This document shows positions 45,655-56,266 of a DNA stretch of 64,000 nt, piece by piece; position 1 is the stretch's first letter; the number at the start of each line of letters is the position of its first letter. A model generated the notes under the pieces. It worked only from the letters and a program-made list of their open reading frames with translations, was not told the origin of the DNA and did no database searches. This DNA is from Camelimonas abortus (GTDB taxonomy: Bacteria > Pseudomonadota > Alphaproteobacteria > Rhizobiales > Beijerinckiaceae). The stretch lies in NCBI RefSeq assembly GCF_042647165.1, contig NZ_JBHRUV010000018.1, one strand, 5' to 3'. The translations under genes were made by a program, and so were the position numbers.

Positions 45655-46240
45655 TCGCCAGTCGCGCATGACCCCGGACGGCTGTCGGCGCAGGCGACGC
45701 GGGATCTGGCGCTCAGGCCGGAAATCGAGCGAGTGTTCGTCGGGAACTTCGGGGTCTGCGGCGCGCGCAAGGTCCGGCGGCGGCTGCCGCGCGAAGGCTT
45801 CGCGGTTGCGCGCTGCGCCGTCGGGCGGCTGATGGCCGGCCCCGGCCTGCACGGCGCCGCTCGCGGCAAGCGGATACGCACCACGGTGCATGACAGGGCC
45901 GCGCCCTGTCCTCGCGACCATGTCAACCGCATCTTCCATGCCCCAGCCCCGGACAGGCTCCGGCTTCCGGACTTCACCTGCGTCAGCGCCTGGTGAGGCT
46001 TTGTCACCGGTGCTTGTGCCCGTCGCATCGCTGGCTGGCGCGTGAGCCGGACAGCGCATGCGGGCTTTGCGCCCGACGCACCTGAACAGGCCCTGCATGA
46101 ACGGCGGCCTGTTCACGGGAGCGGTCTGGCGCATCATTCCGGCAGGGGATCGCAGTATGACAGCATCCGCTACGCCAGATCGTCTGGCGGAAGCTGCGTC
46201 GAGCCGTCCGTCGGCCAGTTTTGGGCATCAGTTGCAGATG
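45655..46240 (+). pseudogene. Decayed IS3-family transposase (OrfB)
   Basis: One frame shows LRPEIERVFVGNFGVCGARK, RRRLPREGFAVARCAVGRLM, HDRAAPCPRDHVNRIFHAPA and LRLPDFTCVSAW, closely matching IS3 OrfB. An in-frame TGA at 45994-45996 then interrupts it; the same frame continues with ARRIAGWRVSRTAHAGFAPD, HERRPVHGSGLAHHSGRGSQ and CVEPSVG. Several codons around the second catalytic Asp are deleted after the TGA, and the last catalytic-Glu region is degraded. The element is therefore dead. Terminal inverted repeats were not found. It lies directly before tRNA-Gln. Confidence 0.85.
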
Positions 46241-46305
46241 ATACGGCGGAGCCGAACCGGAAGCCCCAAAAAAAGGCCAGCATTTCAAGGAGATCTGAAG
46301 GGATA

Positions 46306-46379
46306 TGGCTGGGGAACCTGGACTCGAACCAGGACTAACGGAGTCAGAGTCCGTCGTTCTACCATTAAACTATTCCCCA
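46306..46379 (-). tRNA. tRNA-Gln (anticodon CUG)
   Basis: 74 bases with encoded CCA. Acceptor TGGGGAA pairs with TTCCCCA, the anticodon stem ACGGA/TCCGT encloses CTCTGAC with anticodon CTG, and the T-arm contains GGTTCGAGTCC. Confidence 0.95.
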
Positions 46380-47088
46380 CCACCATCGCCGCCGGTCCCT
46401 GCCGGGAGCGTCGCGCTGCTGCGGGGCAGCGCCGTGGCGTGAGGGTGGGATAAGACCAACCTCGGCCGGCGTCAAGGGGCCAGACAATGGCGGCGCGCGC
46501 GGCCGGGGAAAACGCCGCCCCCGGATGTGGATATCTGGCGCCGGCGGCCGCCGGCGCCGCCGCGCAGGTCACGGCCGCCGCGAACGACGGCGCGTCCCCG
46601 GGGCATGGTCGCGGGGCGGGTGGCGGCGACGCTGATGAAGCGGTCCGGCTCGGCGGCGGGCGGGTAGTGGAGCCGACAGGGGCTGTCCTTGCTCCCGGCC
46701 TGAATCGCCTCAGGGTCATGGATGGAGGTCTGGAGACCGGGGGGGCGCGGTTCCCCAGGCGCCTGCGGCGGTCGGCGTAGCCCTGGCGGCGGCGCGCGAC
46801 AGGCCCTCGTCCATGGCGACGCGTTCGCGCGACATGGCCGGACCGGCGCGCCCGCCGCAACCGCGCGCCGCCGGGGTCCGGCGCCAGCCGCCCCAGAGGT
46901 CAGCCCCCGCATGCCGGCCGTTCAGCTGGGGCGCCCGGTTTCCGTATCCCCGGGCCAGGCGCCACGGCCCGGTCATTCGCCTGGCGCTTCGCCCCGGGCC
47001 CGCCGCCTGCGGCTGCCAGCCGGGGCGCACGGCCGCGCCCGCGCGCCGCGGCGACGGCGGCGCGCCTGTTATCGCCCGTCCGGGCGCG
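46380..47088. other. Intergenic region, no gene seen
   Basis: About 700 bases of very GC-rich sequence between tRNA-Gln and the lipoprotein gene. The open frames are low-complexity Ala/Gly/Arg/Pro without ribosome-binding sites; no motif, repeat or RNA gene was recognised. Confidence 0.4.
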
Positions 47089-47466
47089 TCAGCGTCGCCA
47101 GCCGCCGGGGCGCGGGCCGCCGGCCGGGCGGGCGAAGCCCGGACGCGGACCGAACCGGTCCGGGCCCATTCCCGGCGCGGGACGGAAACCGGGCGGCGGC
47201 GGGCGGAAGCCCGGCGGACGCACGCCCGGCGCGCCAGGACGCGGCGGCGGGCCAGCCCACCGCCGCGGCGGCAGCGGCCGCCCCCAGCGGTATGGCCGGC
47301 CGTAAACCACGGGCGGTCCCGCGTAATAACCGTAGTAGCCGCCGTAGGCGACCGGCGCGGCGTAAACGCCGGGCGCGTAATAGCCGTAAGGGTCGGAGGC
47401 GACGCAGCCCGACAGGGCGAACCCGGCTCCGATGGCGAGCGCCAATCCCAGTGCGCGTGATTTCAT
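47089..47466 (-). CDS. Proline/glycine/tyrosine-rich lipoprotein
   Basis: 125 residues. The signal MKSRALGLALAIGAGFALSGC ends in an LSGC lipobox, so Cys21 should be lipidated. The mature part is Tyr/Gly-rich (PYGYYAPGVYAAPVAYGGYY) and then Pro/Arg/Gly-rich with repeated RPPGFRPPPPG-like units, probably disordered. Similar Tyr-rich lipoproteins are found in alphaproteobacteria without known function. GGAG lies nine bases before the ATG at 47466. Confidence 0.7.
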   Translation of the reverse strand: MKSRALGLALAIGAGFALSGCVASDPYGYYAPGVYAAPVAYGGYYGYYAGPPVVYGRPYRWGRPLPPRRWAGPPPRPGAPGVRPPGFRPPPPGFRPAPGMGPDRFGPRPGFARPAGGPRPGGWRR

Positions 47467-47572
47467 GGCATGTGCTCCAGCTGGCGCCGGGCCCGGAAAA
47501 AGGGGCGGGGACGCCGCCCGGGCGCGCGCCGCTTGCGGATAACGCGGCGACGGCGCGCCCGTTCCGCTCCGC

Positions 47573-48340
47573 TCAGGGGCGCCGCGCCAGAAAGGCCAGC
47601 GTCTCCTGTTTGAAGACCCGGTCGCCAACCGCAAGATTATGGTCCCGGCCGGGAATGTCGATGGCTTCGGCGTTGGGCATCAGCGCCGCAAGCTCGTGCG
47701 GCGAGCCGGCGATGTCGTCGCGCGTGCCGACGGCGATCAGGGCCGGAACGCCGATCTGCTGCACTTCGTCGCGGCTGAGCGACTGGCGCGCGCCGCGCAT
47801 GCACGCCGCCAGCGCCTTCAGGTCGCTGCGCGTCTGTTCGGCGAAATTGCGGAACATCTTCTGCTGCGGATCGGTCAGCTGCGTCGCGTCCGGCGCCTCC
47901 AGCGCGTCGGCGATGCCCGCCGGCAGCCCGGCGCCGTCCACCAGGCGGATGCCGAGCCCGCCGAGAACCACCGAGCGCACCCGGTCCGGGCGCTCCGAAG
48001 CCAGGCAGGCGGCGATGCGCGCCCCCATCGAATAGCCCATCACGTCCGCGCGCGCGAGGCCGAGATGGTCGAGCAGGTTCAGGCAGTCTCTGGCCATCAG
48101 CCGCGGGCTGTAGCAGGCCGGGTCATAGAATTTCTGGCTCTGGCCGTGGCCGCGGTTGTCCAGCGCGATCACCCGGTAGCCGGCGCGGTTCAGCGTCGTC
48201 GTCCAGCCCGGATAGATCCAGTTCACCGAGTGGTTGGAGGCGAAACCGTGAACCAGCAGCACCGGATCGCCCGCGGACCCCTCCGGCGCGGGCAGGTCGA
48301 TATAGGCGATGTCGACGCCGTCTGACGAAAAATGCTGCAT
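47573..48340 (-). CDS. Alpha/beta hydrolase
   Basis: 255 residues starting MQHFSSDGVDIAYIDLPAPE. Motifs: VLLVHGFASNHSVNW (oxyanion), VIALDNRGHGQSQKFYD, the nucleophile in ADVMGYSMGARIAACLA, the acid in VGTRDDIAGSP, and the catalytic His in IPGRDHNLAVGDRVF. The layout is that of lipase/esterase-like or haloperoxidase-type hydrolases; the substrate is unknown. It follows nothing obvious in an operon and is divergent from ppx. Confidence 0.88.
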   Translation of the reverse strand: MQHFSSDGVDIAYIDLPAPEGSAGDPVLLVHGFASNHSVNWIYPGWTTTLNRAGYRVIALDNRGHGQSQKFYDPACYSPRLMARDCLNLLDHLGLARADVMGYSMGARIAACLASERPDRVRSVVLGGLGIRLVDGAGLPAGIADALEAPDATQLTDPQQKMFRNFAEQTRSDLKALAACMRGARQSLSRDEVQQIGVPALIAVGTRDDIAGSPHELAALMPNAEAIDIPGRDHNLAVGDRVFKQETLAFLARRP

Positions 48341-48603
48341 GTTCCTGTCGTCCGTGGTCGCGCCCGTGCGGGCTCCGGCGCGGCAGTGAACGGCGCCGCC
48401 GCCGCCGTCGCAAGGGGGGCAGGACGCCGCGGCCCGGCGGCGCAGGGGCGGCGTTGCGAACGGGCGGCGCGACGGCGTCGCTTTCCCTTGCGAAACGCAA
48501 GGAAGACGCTGCGCCAGCGCTTGGCACGGCGGGCCGCAGCCGTTACGCTGGAATCAAGTTGCGCGCCAGCATGCGCGCCATGATCTCGCAAAGGATCGAT
48601 CAC

Positions 48604-50085
48604 GTGTCGGCGATCGACGATGCAGGCGCCCGCGGCGCGCGCGCCCTGGCCGCCCTGACGGCGGCGGAGGGCGCGCTCCCGGCCGGCTCCCTCCGGCCGG
48701 ACGTCGCGTTGCAACGCCGCCCTGCTGCGGGCGCGTCGCCGCACTCCGCCGTTACGGATGATCGCGTCCGCGCCGTCGCGCCGTCGCAGCCCGCCGCCGC
48801 AAGGCTCCCGCCCAAGGCCGTCGCTGCGCCCGAGGCGCCGCCCTTTCCCTGCCGGCCGCAGCCGCCGCGAACCGCTTCCGTCCGCGCCGAGTCCGGCGCC
48901 CGCCCGGCGCCGCAGCCCGGGAAGGGAGGGCAGGGGGGCGAGGCCGCAGCCTCCGGGCCGCGCCTGCGCGAGCCGGCCCAGGCCGGGGCGCCGGCCGTCG
49001 CCCGCGGCGAAGCGCGGCCGCAGCGGGCGGAAGGGCGCGGCCGCAGCCGTTCCCATGGCCGCGCCGGCCGCCCGTCCGGCCACGGGCGCGCTTACGCCGC
49101 CCTCGATCTCGGCACCAACAACTGCCGGCTGCTGATCGCCGAGCCCGGCGAGTCGGGTTTTCGCGTCATCGACGCCTTTTCGCGCATCGTCCGCCTCGGC
49201 GAGGGGCTGGGCGCCACCGGCGCGCTGGGCGAGGGCGCCATCCAGCGCTCCATCGAGGCGCTGCGCATCTGCGGCTCCAAGATGGCCTCGCGCAACGTGA
49301 CGCGCGCCCGTCTGGTCGCCACCGAGGCCTGCCGCTCCGCCGCCAACGGCGCCGAGTTCATCCGCCGCGTCCGCGAGGAGACCGGTCTCACCCTGGAGGT
49401 GGTGGACCGGCGCACCGAGGCCTTCCTCGCCGTCTCCGGCTGCGCCAGCCTGGCCGATCCCGCCTCCGAGGGGCTGCTGGTGTTCGACATCGGCGGCGGC
49501 TCCACCGAGGTGGCCTGTCTGGTGGGGCGCGGCGTCGCCGCCATGAGCGACCCCTGCGACAGCATCGCCGACTGGGTGTCGCTGCCGGTGGGGGTCGTCA
49601 CCCTTGCGGAGCGTTACGGCGGCCGCACAGTCACGCCGGCCGCCTACCGGGCCATGGTCGACGAGGTGATGGACCTGCTGGAGCCGTTCCGCGCCCGGGT
49701 CGGCTGGGTGGCCTCGCGCGAGGGCTTCCACCTGCTCGGCACCTCGGGCACCGTCACCACCGTGGCCGGCGTGCACCTGCGCCTCACCCGCTATGACCGG
49801 CGGCGGGTGGACGGGCTGTGGATGAGCGACCGCAACGTCAACCGCGTGGTGCAGCGCCTGCGCCGCAGCACCTATCGGGAGCGGGCGGCCAACGGCTGCA
49901 TCGGCGACGAGCGGGCCGATCTGGTGCTGGCCGGCTGCGCCATTCTCGACGCGCTGCGCCAGTCCTTCCCGGCGCCGCGCCTGCGCATCGCCGACCGCGG
50001 CCTGCGCGAGGGCATACTGATGTCGCTGATGCGCGAAGACGGCCTGCTCGGCGGCGGCCGCGGCCAGCTCTGCGGACGGCGCTGA
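48604..50085 (+). CDS. ppx: Exopolyphosphatase / Ppx-GppA family phosphatase
   Basis: 493 residues. The Ppx/GppA fold starts late, at about residue 160, with AYAALDLGTNNCRLLIAEPG (phosphate-1), VATEACRSAANG, LVFDIGGGSTEVACLVG (phosphate-2) and FHLLGTSGTVTTVAGVHL. It hydrolyses polyphosphate or guanosine pentaphosphate. The first 155 residues are Ala/Pro/Arg-rich low complexity, an unusual extension. The GTG at 48604 is chosen for AAAGGA eight bases upstream; ATGs at 48571 and 48580 lack a site. It is followed by rlmE, a common alphaproteobacterial pair. Confidence 0.88.
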   Translation: MSAIDDAGARGARALAALTAAEGALPAGSLRPDVALQRRPAAGASPHSAVTDDRVRAVAPSQPAAARLPPKAVAAPEAPPFPCRPQPPRTASVRAESGARPAPQPGKGGQGGEAAASGPRLREPAQAGAPAVARGEARPQRAEGRGRSRSHGRAGRPSGHGRAYAALDLGTNNCRLLIAEPGESGFRVIDAFSRIVRLGEGLGATGALGEGAIQRSIEALRICGSKMASRNVTRARLVATEACRSAANGAEFIRRVREETGLTLEVVDRRTEAFLAVSGCASLADPASEGLLVFDIGGGSTEVACLVGRGVAAMSDPCDSIADWVSLPVGVVTLAERYGGRTVTPAAYRAMVDEVMDLLEPFRARVGWVASREGFHLLGTSGTVTTVAGVHLRLTRYDRRRVDGLWMSDRNVNRVVQRLRRSTYRERAANGCIGDERADLVLAGCAILDALRQSFPAPRLRIADRGLREGILMSLMREDGLLGGGRGQLCGRR

Positions 50086-50177
50086 ACGCCGCCGCCTATT
50101 GCGTTGCGGCGCGGATGCCGCCAAATGCGCCGGAAAGGCCGCCGCTCCGGCGCGGCGGCGCAGCAGGTGAACCGATC

Positions 50178-50942
50178 ATGAGCGGAGCAGCGGACAGGGG
50201 CGGCCGGCGCAGTCTGAAAGTGCGGCTGAAGACGGCGAAGAAGCGGTCGCTCGCCTCGCAGAAATGGCTGGAGCGCCAGCTCAACGATCCCTACGTCGAG
50301 CGGGCGAAGCGCGAGGGCTACCGCTCGCGCGCCGCCTACAAGCTCATGGAGATCGACGACCGCTACCGGCTCCTGAAGCCGGGGAGCCGGGTGCTCGACC
50401 TGGGCGCCGCGCCCGGCGGCTGGAGCCAGGTGGCGGCGGAGCGCGTCGGCGCGGCCGCGCCGCGCCCCGGCGCGCCGGTGGGCCGGGTGGTGGGCATCGA
50501 CCTGCTGCCCATCGACGGCCTGCCCGGCGTCGAGACCGTGCAGATGGACTTCCTCGCCCCTGAGGCGCCCGGCCTGCTCATGGAGATGCTCGGCGGGCCG
50601 GCGGACGTGGTGATGTCCGACATGGCCGCCAACACCACCGGCCACAAGAAGACCGACCATCTGCGCATCATCGGTCTCGCCGAGGCGGCCATCGACTTCG
50701 CCCGCGAGGTGCTGGCGCCTGGCGGCGCGTTCCTCGCCAAGGTGTTCCAGGGCGGCGCCGAGCGCGCCCTGCTCACCGACCTCAAGCGCGACTTCGCCAT
50801 GGTGCGCCACGTCAAGCCGGCGGCGAGCCGGCCCGACTCCTCGGAGCTGTACGTGCTGGCCACCGGCTATCGCGGCCGCGGCGGCGGCTCCGGCCGCCGT
50901 GAGGTGGAGCACGGCCGCGAGGGCCACTGGGACGCCGGCTGA
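50178..50942 (+). CDS. rlmE: 23S rRNA (uridine-2'-O-)-methyltransferase RlmE (FtsJ/RrmJ)
   Basis: 254 residues. It methylates U2552 of 23S rRNA. Conserved parts: KREGYRSRAAYKLMEIDDRY (Lys of the catalytic tetrad), RVLDLGAAPGGWSQVAAERV (SAM site), VVMSDMAANTTGHKKTDHLR (catalytic Asp) and GGAFLAKVFQGG (catalytic Lys). The N-terminal basic stretch and the short Gly-rich insertion near residue 90 are typical of alphaproteobacterial copies. AGGTGA lies seven bases before the ATG. Likely co-transcribed with ppx; convergent with the MFS gene five bases away. Confidence 0.95.
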   Translation: MSGAADRGGRRSLKVRLKTAKKRSLASQKWLERQLNDPYVERAKREGYRSRAAYKLMEIDDRYRLLKPGSRVLDLGAAPGGWSQVAAERVGAAAPRPGAPVGRVVGIDLLPIDGLPGVETVQMDFLAPEAPGLLMEMLGGPADVVMSDMAANTTGHKKTDHLRIIGLAEAAIDFAREVLAPGGAFLAKVFQGGAERALLTDLKRDFAMVRHVKPAASRPDSSELYVLATGYRGRGGGSGRREVEHGREGHWDAG

Positions 50943-50947
50943 GGGCT

Positions 50948-52423
50948 TCAGCCCTCGCCGGCGCGCGGGTGCTGGCTCACCGCTTCGGCCGTGGCCTTGC
51001 GGGCGGAGCCGTCGCCCGCGCGCGGCGCGCCCCGGGCGACATGGCCGGACAGCTCCGCGCCCGCGTCGGCCGCCAGCGACGGGATCAGCAGCGCGCCCAG
51101 CGCCGAGACCGCGCCCACCGCCAGAAACGCCGGCATGAAGTCTGCGGCGGCGATCTGCGTGTCCACGCCGCTGCGCAGCCACGCCGCCGCCTGCAGGACG
51201 CTGGCCCCCAGCGCCACGCCCATCGCCAGCGACAGCTGCTGCGCCACCGCATAGAGGCTGGTGGCCGAGCTCATGTCCTTCGGCTCGATCTCGGCGTAGG
51301 CGATGGCGTTGAACGCGGTGAACTGCATGGAGCGCAGGCAGCCGCCAAGGAACAGCACCCCCAGCATCACCGCCAGCGGCGTGGCGGCGCTGAAGAAGCC
51401 GTAGCTGGCGACGAAGGCCGAGGCGAGCACGAGATTGAAGCCCAGCACCCGCCGGAAGCCGAAGCGCCGCAGCACCCGGCTGGCCAGGGTCTTGGTGAAC
51501 AGCGCCCCCACGGCCGACACGAAGGTGATCATGCCCGAATGCGCCGGCGTCATGCCGAAACCCTCCTGCAGCATCAGCGGCAGCAGGAAGGGAATGGCGC
51601 CGGCGCCGATGCGGAACAGCGAGCCCGCCAGCACGCTCACCCGGAAGGTGGAGATGCGCAGCAGCGCAAGGTTGAGCACCGGCGTCTCCACCCGCCGCGA
51701 ATGGGCGAGATACAGCCCGACCAGCGCCGCGCCGACGCCGCCGAGCCCAATGGCCGCCGCCGGCGACAGGATGTGGCCGCCGCCGCTGGAGAAGGCCAGC
51801 ATCAGCGCCGCCAGCCCCGCGCCCGCCAGCGCCGCGCCCGCAAGGTCCAGCGGCGCCACGTCGTCCTCGCGGATGTTGTCGATGAACGCCGTGGCCAGCA
51901 CGATGCCGGTGACGCCGATGGGGATGTTGATGAAGAAAATCCAGCGCCAGTCGAGATAGGTGGTGATGAAGCCGCCCAGCGGCGGGCCCACCACCGGCCC
52001 CACCAGCGCCGGCACGGTGAGATAGGCGAGGGCCGAGACCAGCTCCTGCTTCGGCACCGTGCGCAGCAGCACCAGCCGCCCCACCGGCACCATCATCGCC
52101 CCGCCCATGCCCTGGATGAACCGGGCCAGCACGAAGCCCTCCAGCGATCCCGCCTGCGAGCAGGCCAGCGAGCCCGCCATGAACACCACCATCGCCAGGC
52201 GGAACACCGTGCGCGCGCCGAAGCGGTCCGCCATCCAGCCGCTGACCGGAATGAACACCGCCAGCGACACCAGATAGGAGGTGAGCGCCAGCTTCAGCGC
52301 GATGGGACTGACGCCGATGTCGGCCGCGATGGCCGGCAGCGAGGTGGCGATGACCGTGGAATCCGTGTTCTCCATGAACAGGGCGGTGGCCACGATCAGC
52401 GGCACCAGAACGGATTTCTTCAT
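50948..52423 (-). CDS. MFS drug exporter, EmrB/QacA (DHA2) family
   Basis: 491 residues with about 14 hydrophobic segments. The N-terminus TALFMENTDSTVIATSLPAI has the DHA2 family motif D1 around the TDSTV segment, and SLAVFIPVSGWMADRFGART carries the MFS loop 2-3 motif; GPPLGGFITTYLDWRWIFF is motif C-like. It probably exports hydrophobic compounds by proton antiport. The C-terminus beyond residue 455 is a soluble Ala/Arg-rich tail. No adjacent EmrA-type adaptor or regulator was seen. Confidence 0.9.
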   Translation of the reverse strand: MKKSVLVPLIVATALFMENTDSTVIATSLPAIAADIGVSPIALKLALTSYLVSLAVFIPVSGWMADRFGARTVFRLAMVVFMAGSLACSQAGSLEGFVLARFIQGMGGAMMVPVGRLVLLRTVPKQELVSALAYLTVPALVGPVVGPPLGGFITTYLDWRWIFFINIPIGVTGIVLATAFIDNIREDDVAPLDLAGAALAGAGLAALMLAFSSGGGHILSPAAAIGLGGVGAALVGLYLAHSRRVETPVLNLALLRISTFRVSVLAGSLFRIGAGAIPFLLPLMLQEGFGMTPAHSGMITFVSAVGALFTKTLASRVLRRFGFRRVLGFNLVLASAFVASYGFFSAATPLAVMLGVLFLGGCLRSMQFTAFNAIAYAEIEPKDMSSATSLYAVAQQLSLAMGVALGASVLQAAAWLRSGVDTQIAAADFMPAFLAVGAVSALGALLIPSLAADAGAELSGHVARGAPRAGDGSARKATAEAVSQHPRAGEG

Positions 52424-52936
52424 GGGCTGGCTCTCTCGTGCGGAGCCGGAGGTTACGCAAGGCGAAGGCCGGGCGCCAGCCGTCCGCCGCCATTGCGGCC
52501 ATGCGCGCCGGGTCTGGCCGCCGCCCGCCGGCCCTGTCCGCCGCGCGCCGGCGCCGGAGCAAGGACGGCGGCCCCGCGTCCGCATGCTTGCGCGCGTGAA
52601 GCGGCGCCGGCGCCATATCCAGGCGTCACCCATGCGCCAAACGCATGGCTTGCCCTGAAAAATTGCGTATGGATCAGGTCATCACGCGGGATTTTTTGCA
52701 TCGGCGCGATTGCTGTGCTATGGGCCGGCGTCAACTTCGCCCATTTGCTGACGCGGGCCCCACAGGGAGCCCTGACAGCCCGACAGGCCGGGGCGCATCA
52801 TTATTTCTTCGCCGGGACCAGCTCCCCGCCAGCCCCCTGTGGTCCGGCGGCGCGGGCGCGATCCCCCAAATTGAGGTTGGGCCGCCGCAGGAGCCGGGCT
52901 CCCGGGCGCGACGCCAGACCGGAACGGAAGTTGACC
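52424..52936. other. Divergent spacer with guaB leader
   Basis: No gene is supported. The second half holds the guaB control region, including a T-rich run at 52691-52698 and a long GC-rich leader before the guaB ATG. Confidence 0.4.
52696..52723 (+). promoter_or_regulatory. Candidate guaB promoter
   Basis: TTGCAT at 52696-52701 and CTATGG at 52718-52723 (16-base spacer). Only moderate agreement with sigma70 consensus; chosen because it is the only AT-richer patch upstream of guaB. Confidence 0.35.
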
Positions 52937-54433
<1,497 letters not shown>

Positions 54434-54511
54434 CGGGGCGCGCCGCGCCCTGGCCCCCGTTTCCGCCCGCAGCGCCGGGCCGGGCGGGGCGCCTGCTCCG
54501 GGGAGGTCCAG

Positions 54512-54934
54512 ATGAGCGTCCAGGCCGTGCTCCTGCCAGTGTTCGCGCTGGTTCTCCTCACCTTCGCGCTGCTGTTCATGCTGGCCGCCGCGCGGCGGCG
54601 GGCCTTGGCCCGCGGCCTCGTGCGGGAGGCGGACGTCGCCTTCAACGCCAGCGCCTGGCCTGACGACGCCCGCCGCATCAACGACGCCTATGGCAACGCG
54701 CTGGCCATGCCGGCGCTGTTTTACGTTCTCGTCGCCCTGGCCCTCATCACCCGCAAGGCGGATCTCGTCTTCGTGGCGATGGAGTGGGCCTATGTGGCGG
54801 CGCGCGCCGTCCAGGCCGCGGCGCACGTGCGCGGCCTGCCCATGCGGATCCGCGGCGGCGCCTTCGGCGCCAGCGTCGCGATCCTGCTTCTCATGTGGGG
54901 GATTTTCGCCGTGCGGATCCTGTTCGCCGCATGA
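54512..54934 (+). CDS. MAPEG-family membrane protein
   Basis: 140 residues with four hydrophobic helices. The segments RINDAYGNALAMPALFYVLV and VAMEWAYVAARAVQAAAHVR have the pattern of the MAPEG (eicosanoid/glutathione metabolism) family, in bacteria of unknown substrate. GGGGAGG precedes the ATG. Its stop overlaps the rsmB start (ATGA), so the two are translationally coupled. It sits between guaB and rsmB. Confidence 0.82.
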   Translation: MSVQAVLLPVFALVLLTFALLFMLAAARRRALARGLVREADVAFNASAWPDDARRINDAYGNALAMPALFYVLVALALITRKADLVFVAMEWAYVAARAVQAAAHVRGLPMRIRGGAFGASVAILLLMWGIFAVRILFAA

Positions 54935-56232
54935 CGCCTGCAGCTCGCGTCAACGCGGCCATTGACGTTTTGGCCGAACTGGAATCCAGCCGTCGTCCCG
55001 CGCCGGACGTGCTGCGCGACTGGGGCCGCGCCCGCCGTTACGCCGGCTCCAGGGACCGCGCCGCCGTGGCGACGCTGGTCTATGACTGCCTGCGCCGCCG
55101 TCTCTCCGCCGCCTTCGTCATGGACAGCGACTCCCCGCGCGCGGTCGTCGCCGGCATGCTGGCCGTGGCGCGCGGCATGGACGCGGACGCCGTCGCCGCC
55201 CTGTTCAGCGGCGAGCGCCATGCCCCGGCGCCGCTGACGCAGGCCGAACGGGCCGCCATCGCCGGCGCGCGCGGGCGCCTCGCCGCCGCGCCCCTGCACG
55301 TGCGCGGCGATTTTCCCGAATGGCTCGCCGGCGAGATCCTGCGCGCCTTCGGCGACGAAACCGCCGTCCTGTGCGAGATGCAGGCCCTTTGCGAACGGGC
55401 GCCGGTGGACATCCGCGTCAACACGCTGAAGGCCGATCCGGCGACGGTGCTGGAGCGCCTCGCCTGGATGGGCGCGCAGCCGGGCCGGCGCGCCCCCGCC
55501 GCCATCCGCCTGCCGCCGCCGCCGGACGGCCAGGGCCAGTCGCTGCAGGCTGACGAAGGCTTCGTGCGCGGCTGGTTTGAGGTGCAGGACCAGGGCTCGC
55601 AGCTGGCGGCGCTCTACACCGGCGCCGCGCCCGGCGAGACGGTGGTTGACCTGTGCGCCGGCGCCGGCGGCAAGACCCTGGCGCTGGCGGCGATGATGCG
55701 CAATGAGGGCCGGCTGCTGGCCACGGACGTTGACCCCCGGCGCCTCGCCGCGCTCTATCCGCGTCTTGACCGGGCCGGCGTTACCTGCGTGGAGGCGCGG
55801 CCGCCCCGGGGCCGCTGGCGCCCCGGCGGACCGGAGCCGCTGGCTGACGTGACCGGCGCGGCCGATCTCGTGCTGGTGGACGCCCCCTGCACCGGAACCG
55901 GCACCTGGCGGCGCAATCCGGACGCCAAATGGCGGCTGCGGCCGGGCGCGCTGGCGGAGCGCAGACGCGAGCAGGAGGCGGCGCTGGAGCGCGCCGCGCC
56001 GCTGGTGCGCCCCGGCGGGCGGCTGGTATACGTCACCTGTTCGGTGCTGCCGCAGGAAAATGACGACGCAGTCGCGGGCTTTCTGGCCCGCCATCCGGAA
56101 TTCGTCGCGGACGCTCTGGCGGACGCCGGCGTGGGGCGGCCGGGGCATGAGCGCCCCCACGGCGCCCTGCAGCTGACGCCGGCGCGCAGCGGTGTGGACG
56201 GCTTTTATGTCGCCAGCCTGCGGCGACGCTGA
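54931..56232 (+). CDS. rsmB: 16S rRNA (cytosine-C5) methyltransferase, RsmB/NOP family
   Basis: 433 residues. An N-terminal NusB-like helical region precedes the methyltransferase domain: WFEVQDQGSQLAALYTGAAP, VVDLCAGAGGKTLALAAMMR (SAM), VLVDAPCTGTGTWRRNPDAK (motif IV with the Cys that aids release) and RLVYVTCSVLPQENDDAV (motif VI with the catalytic Cys). The proteins of this group in alphaproteobacteria are annotated as RsmB or simply RsmB/NOP; the exact target cytosine is not certain. The ATG overlaps the MAPEG stop. Confidence 0.88.
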   Translation: MTPAARVNAAIDVLAELESSRRPAPDVLRDWGRARRYAGSRDRAAVATLVYDCLRRRLSAAFVMDSDSPRAVVAGMLAVARGMDADAVAALFSGERHAPAPLTQAERAAIAGARGRLAAAPLHVRGDFPEWLAGEILRAFGDETAVLCEMQALCERAPVDIRVNTLKADPATVLERLAWMGAQPGRRAPAAIRLPPPPDGQGQSLQADEGFVRGWFEVQDQGSQLAALYTGAAPGETVVDLCAGAGGKTLALAAMMRNEGRLLATDVDPRRLAALYPRLDRAGVTCVEARPPRGRWRPGGPEPLADVTGAADLVLVDAPCTGTGTWRRNPDAKWRLRPGALAERRREQEAALERAAPLVRPGGRLVYVTCSVLPQENDDAVAGFLARHPEFVADALADAGVGRPGHERPHGALQLTPARSGVDGFYVASLRRR

Positions 56233-56266
56233 TACAACGCCTTTTTTTCCACGCTTCGGGCATTCC

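Noticed and set aside
46487..46780. 97-codon frame after tRNA-Gln
   Set aside because: Low-complexity Ala/Gly sequence with no ribosome-binding site and competing frames of equal quality.
50969..52936. Long upstream extension of the guaB frame
   Set aside because: Antisense to the MFS exporter; the guaB family start is at 52937.
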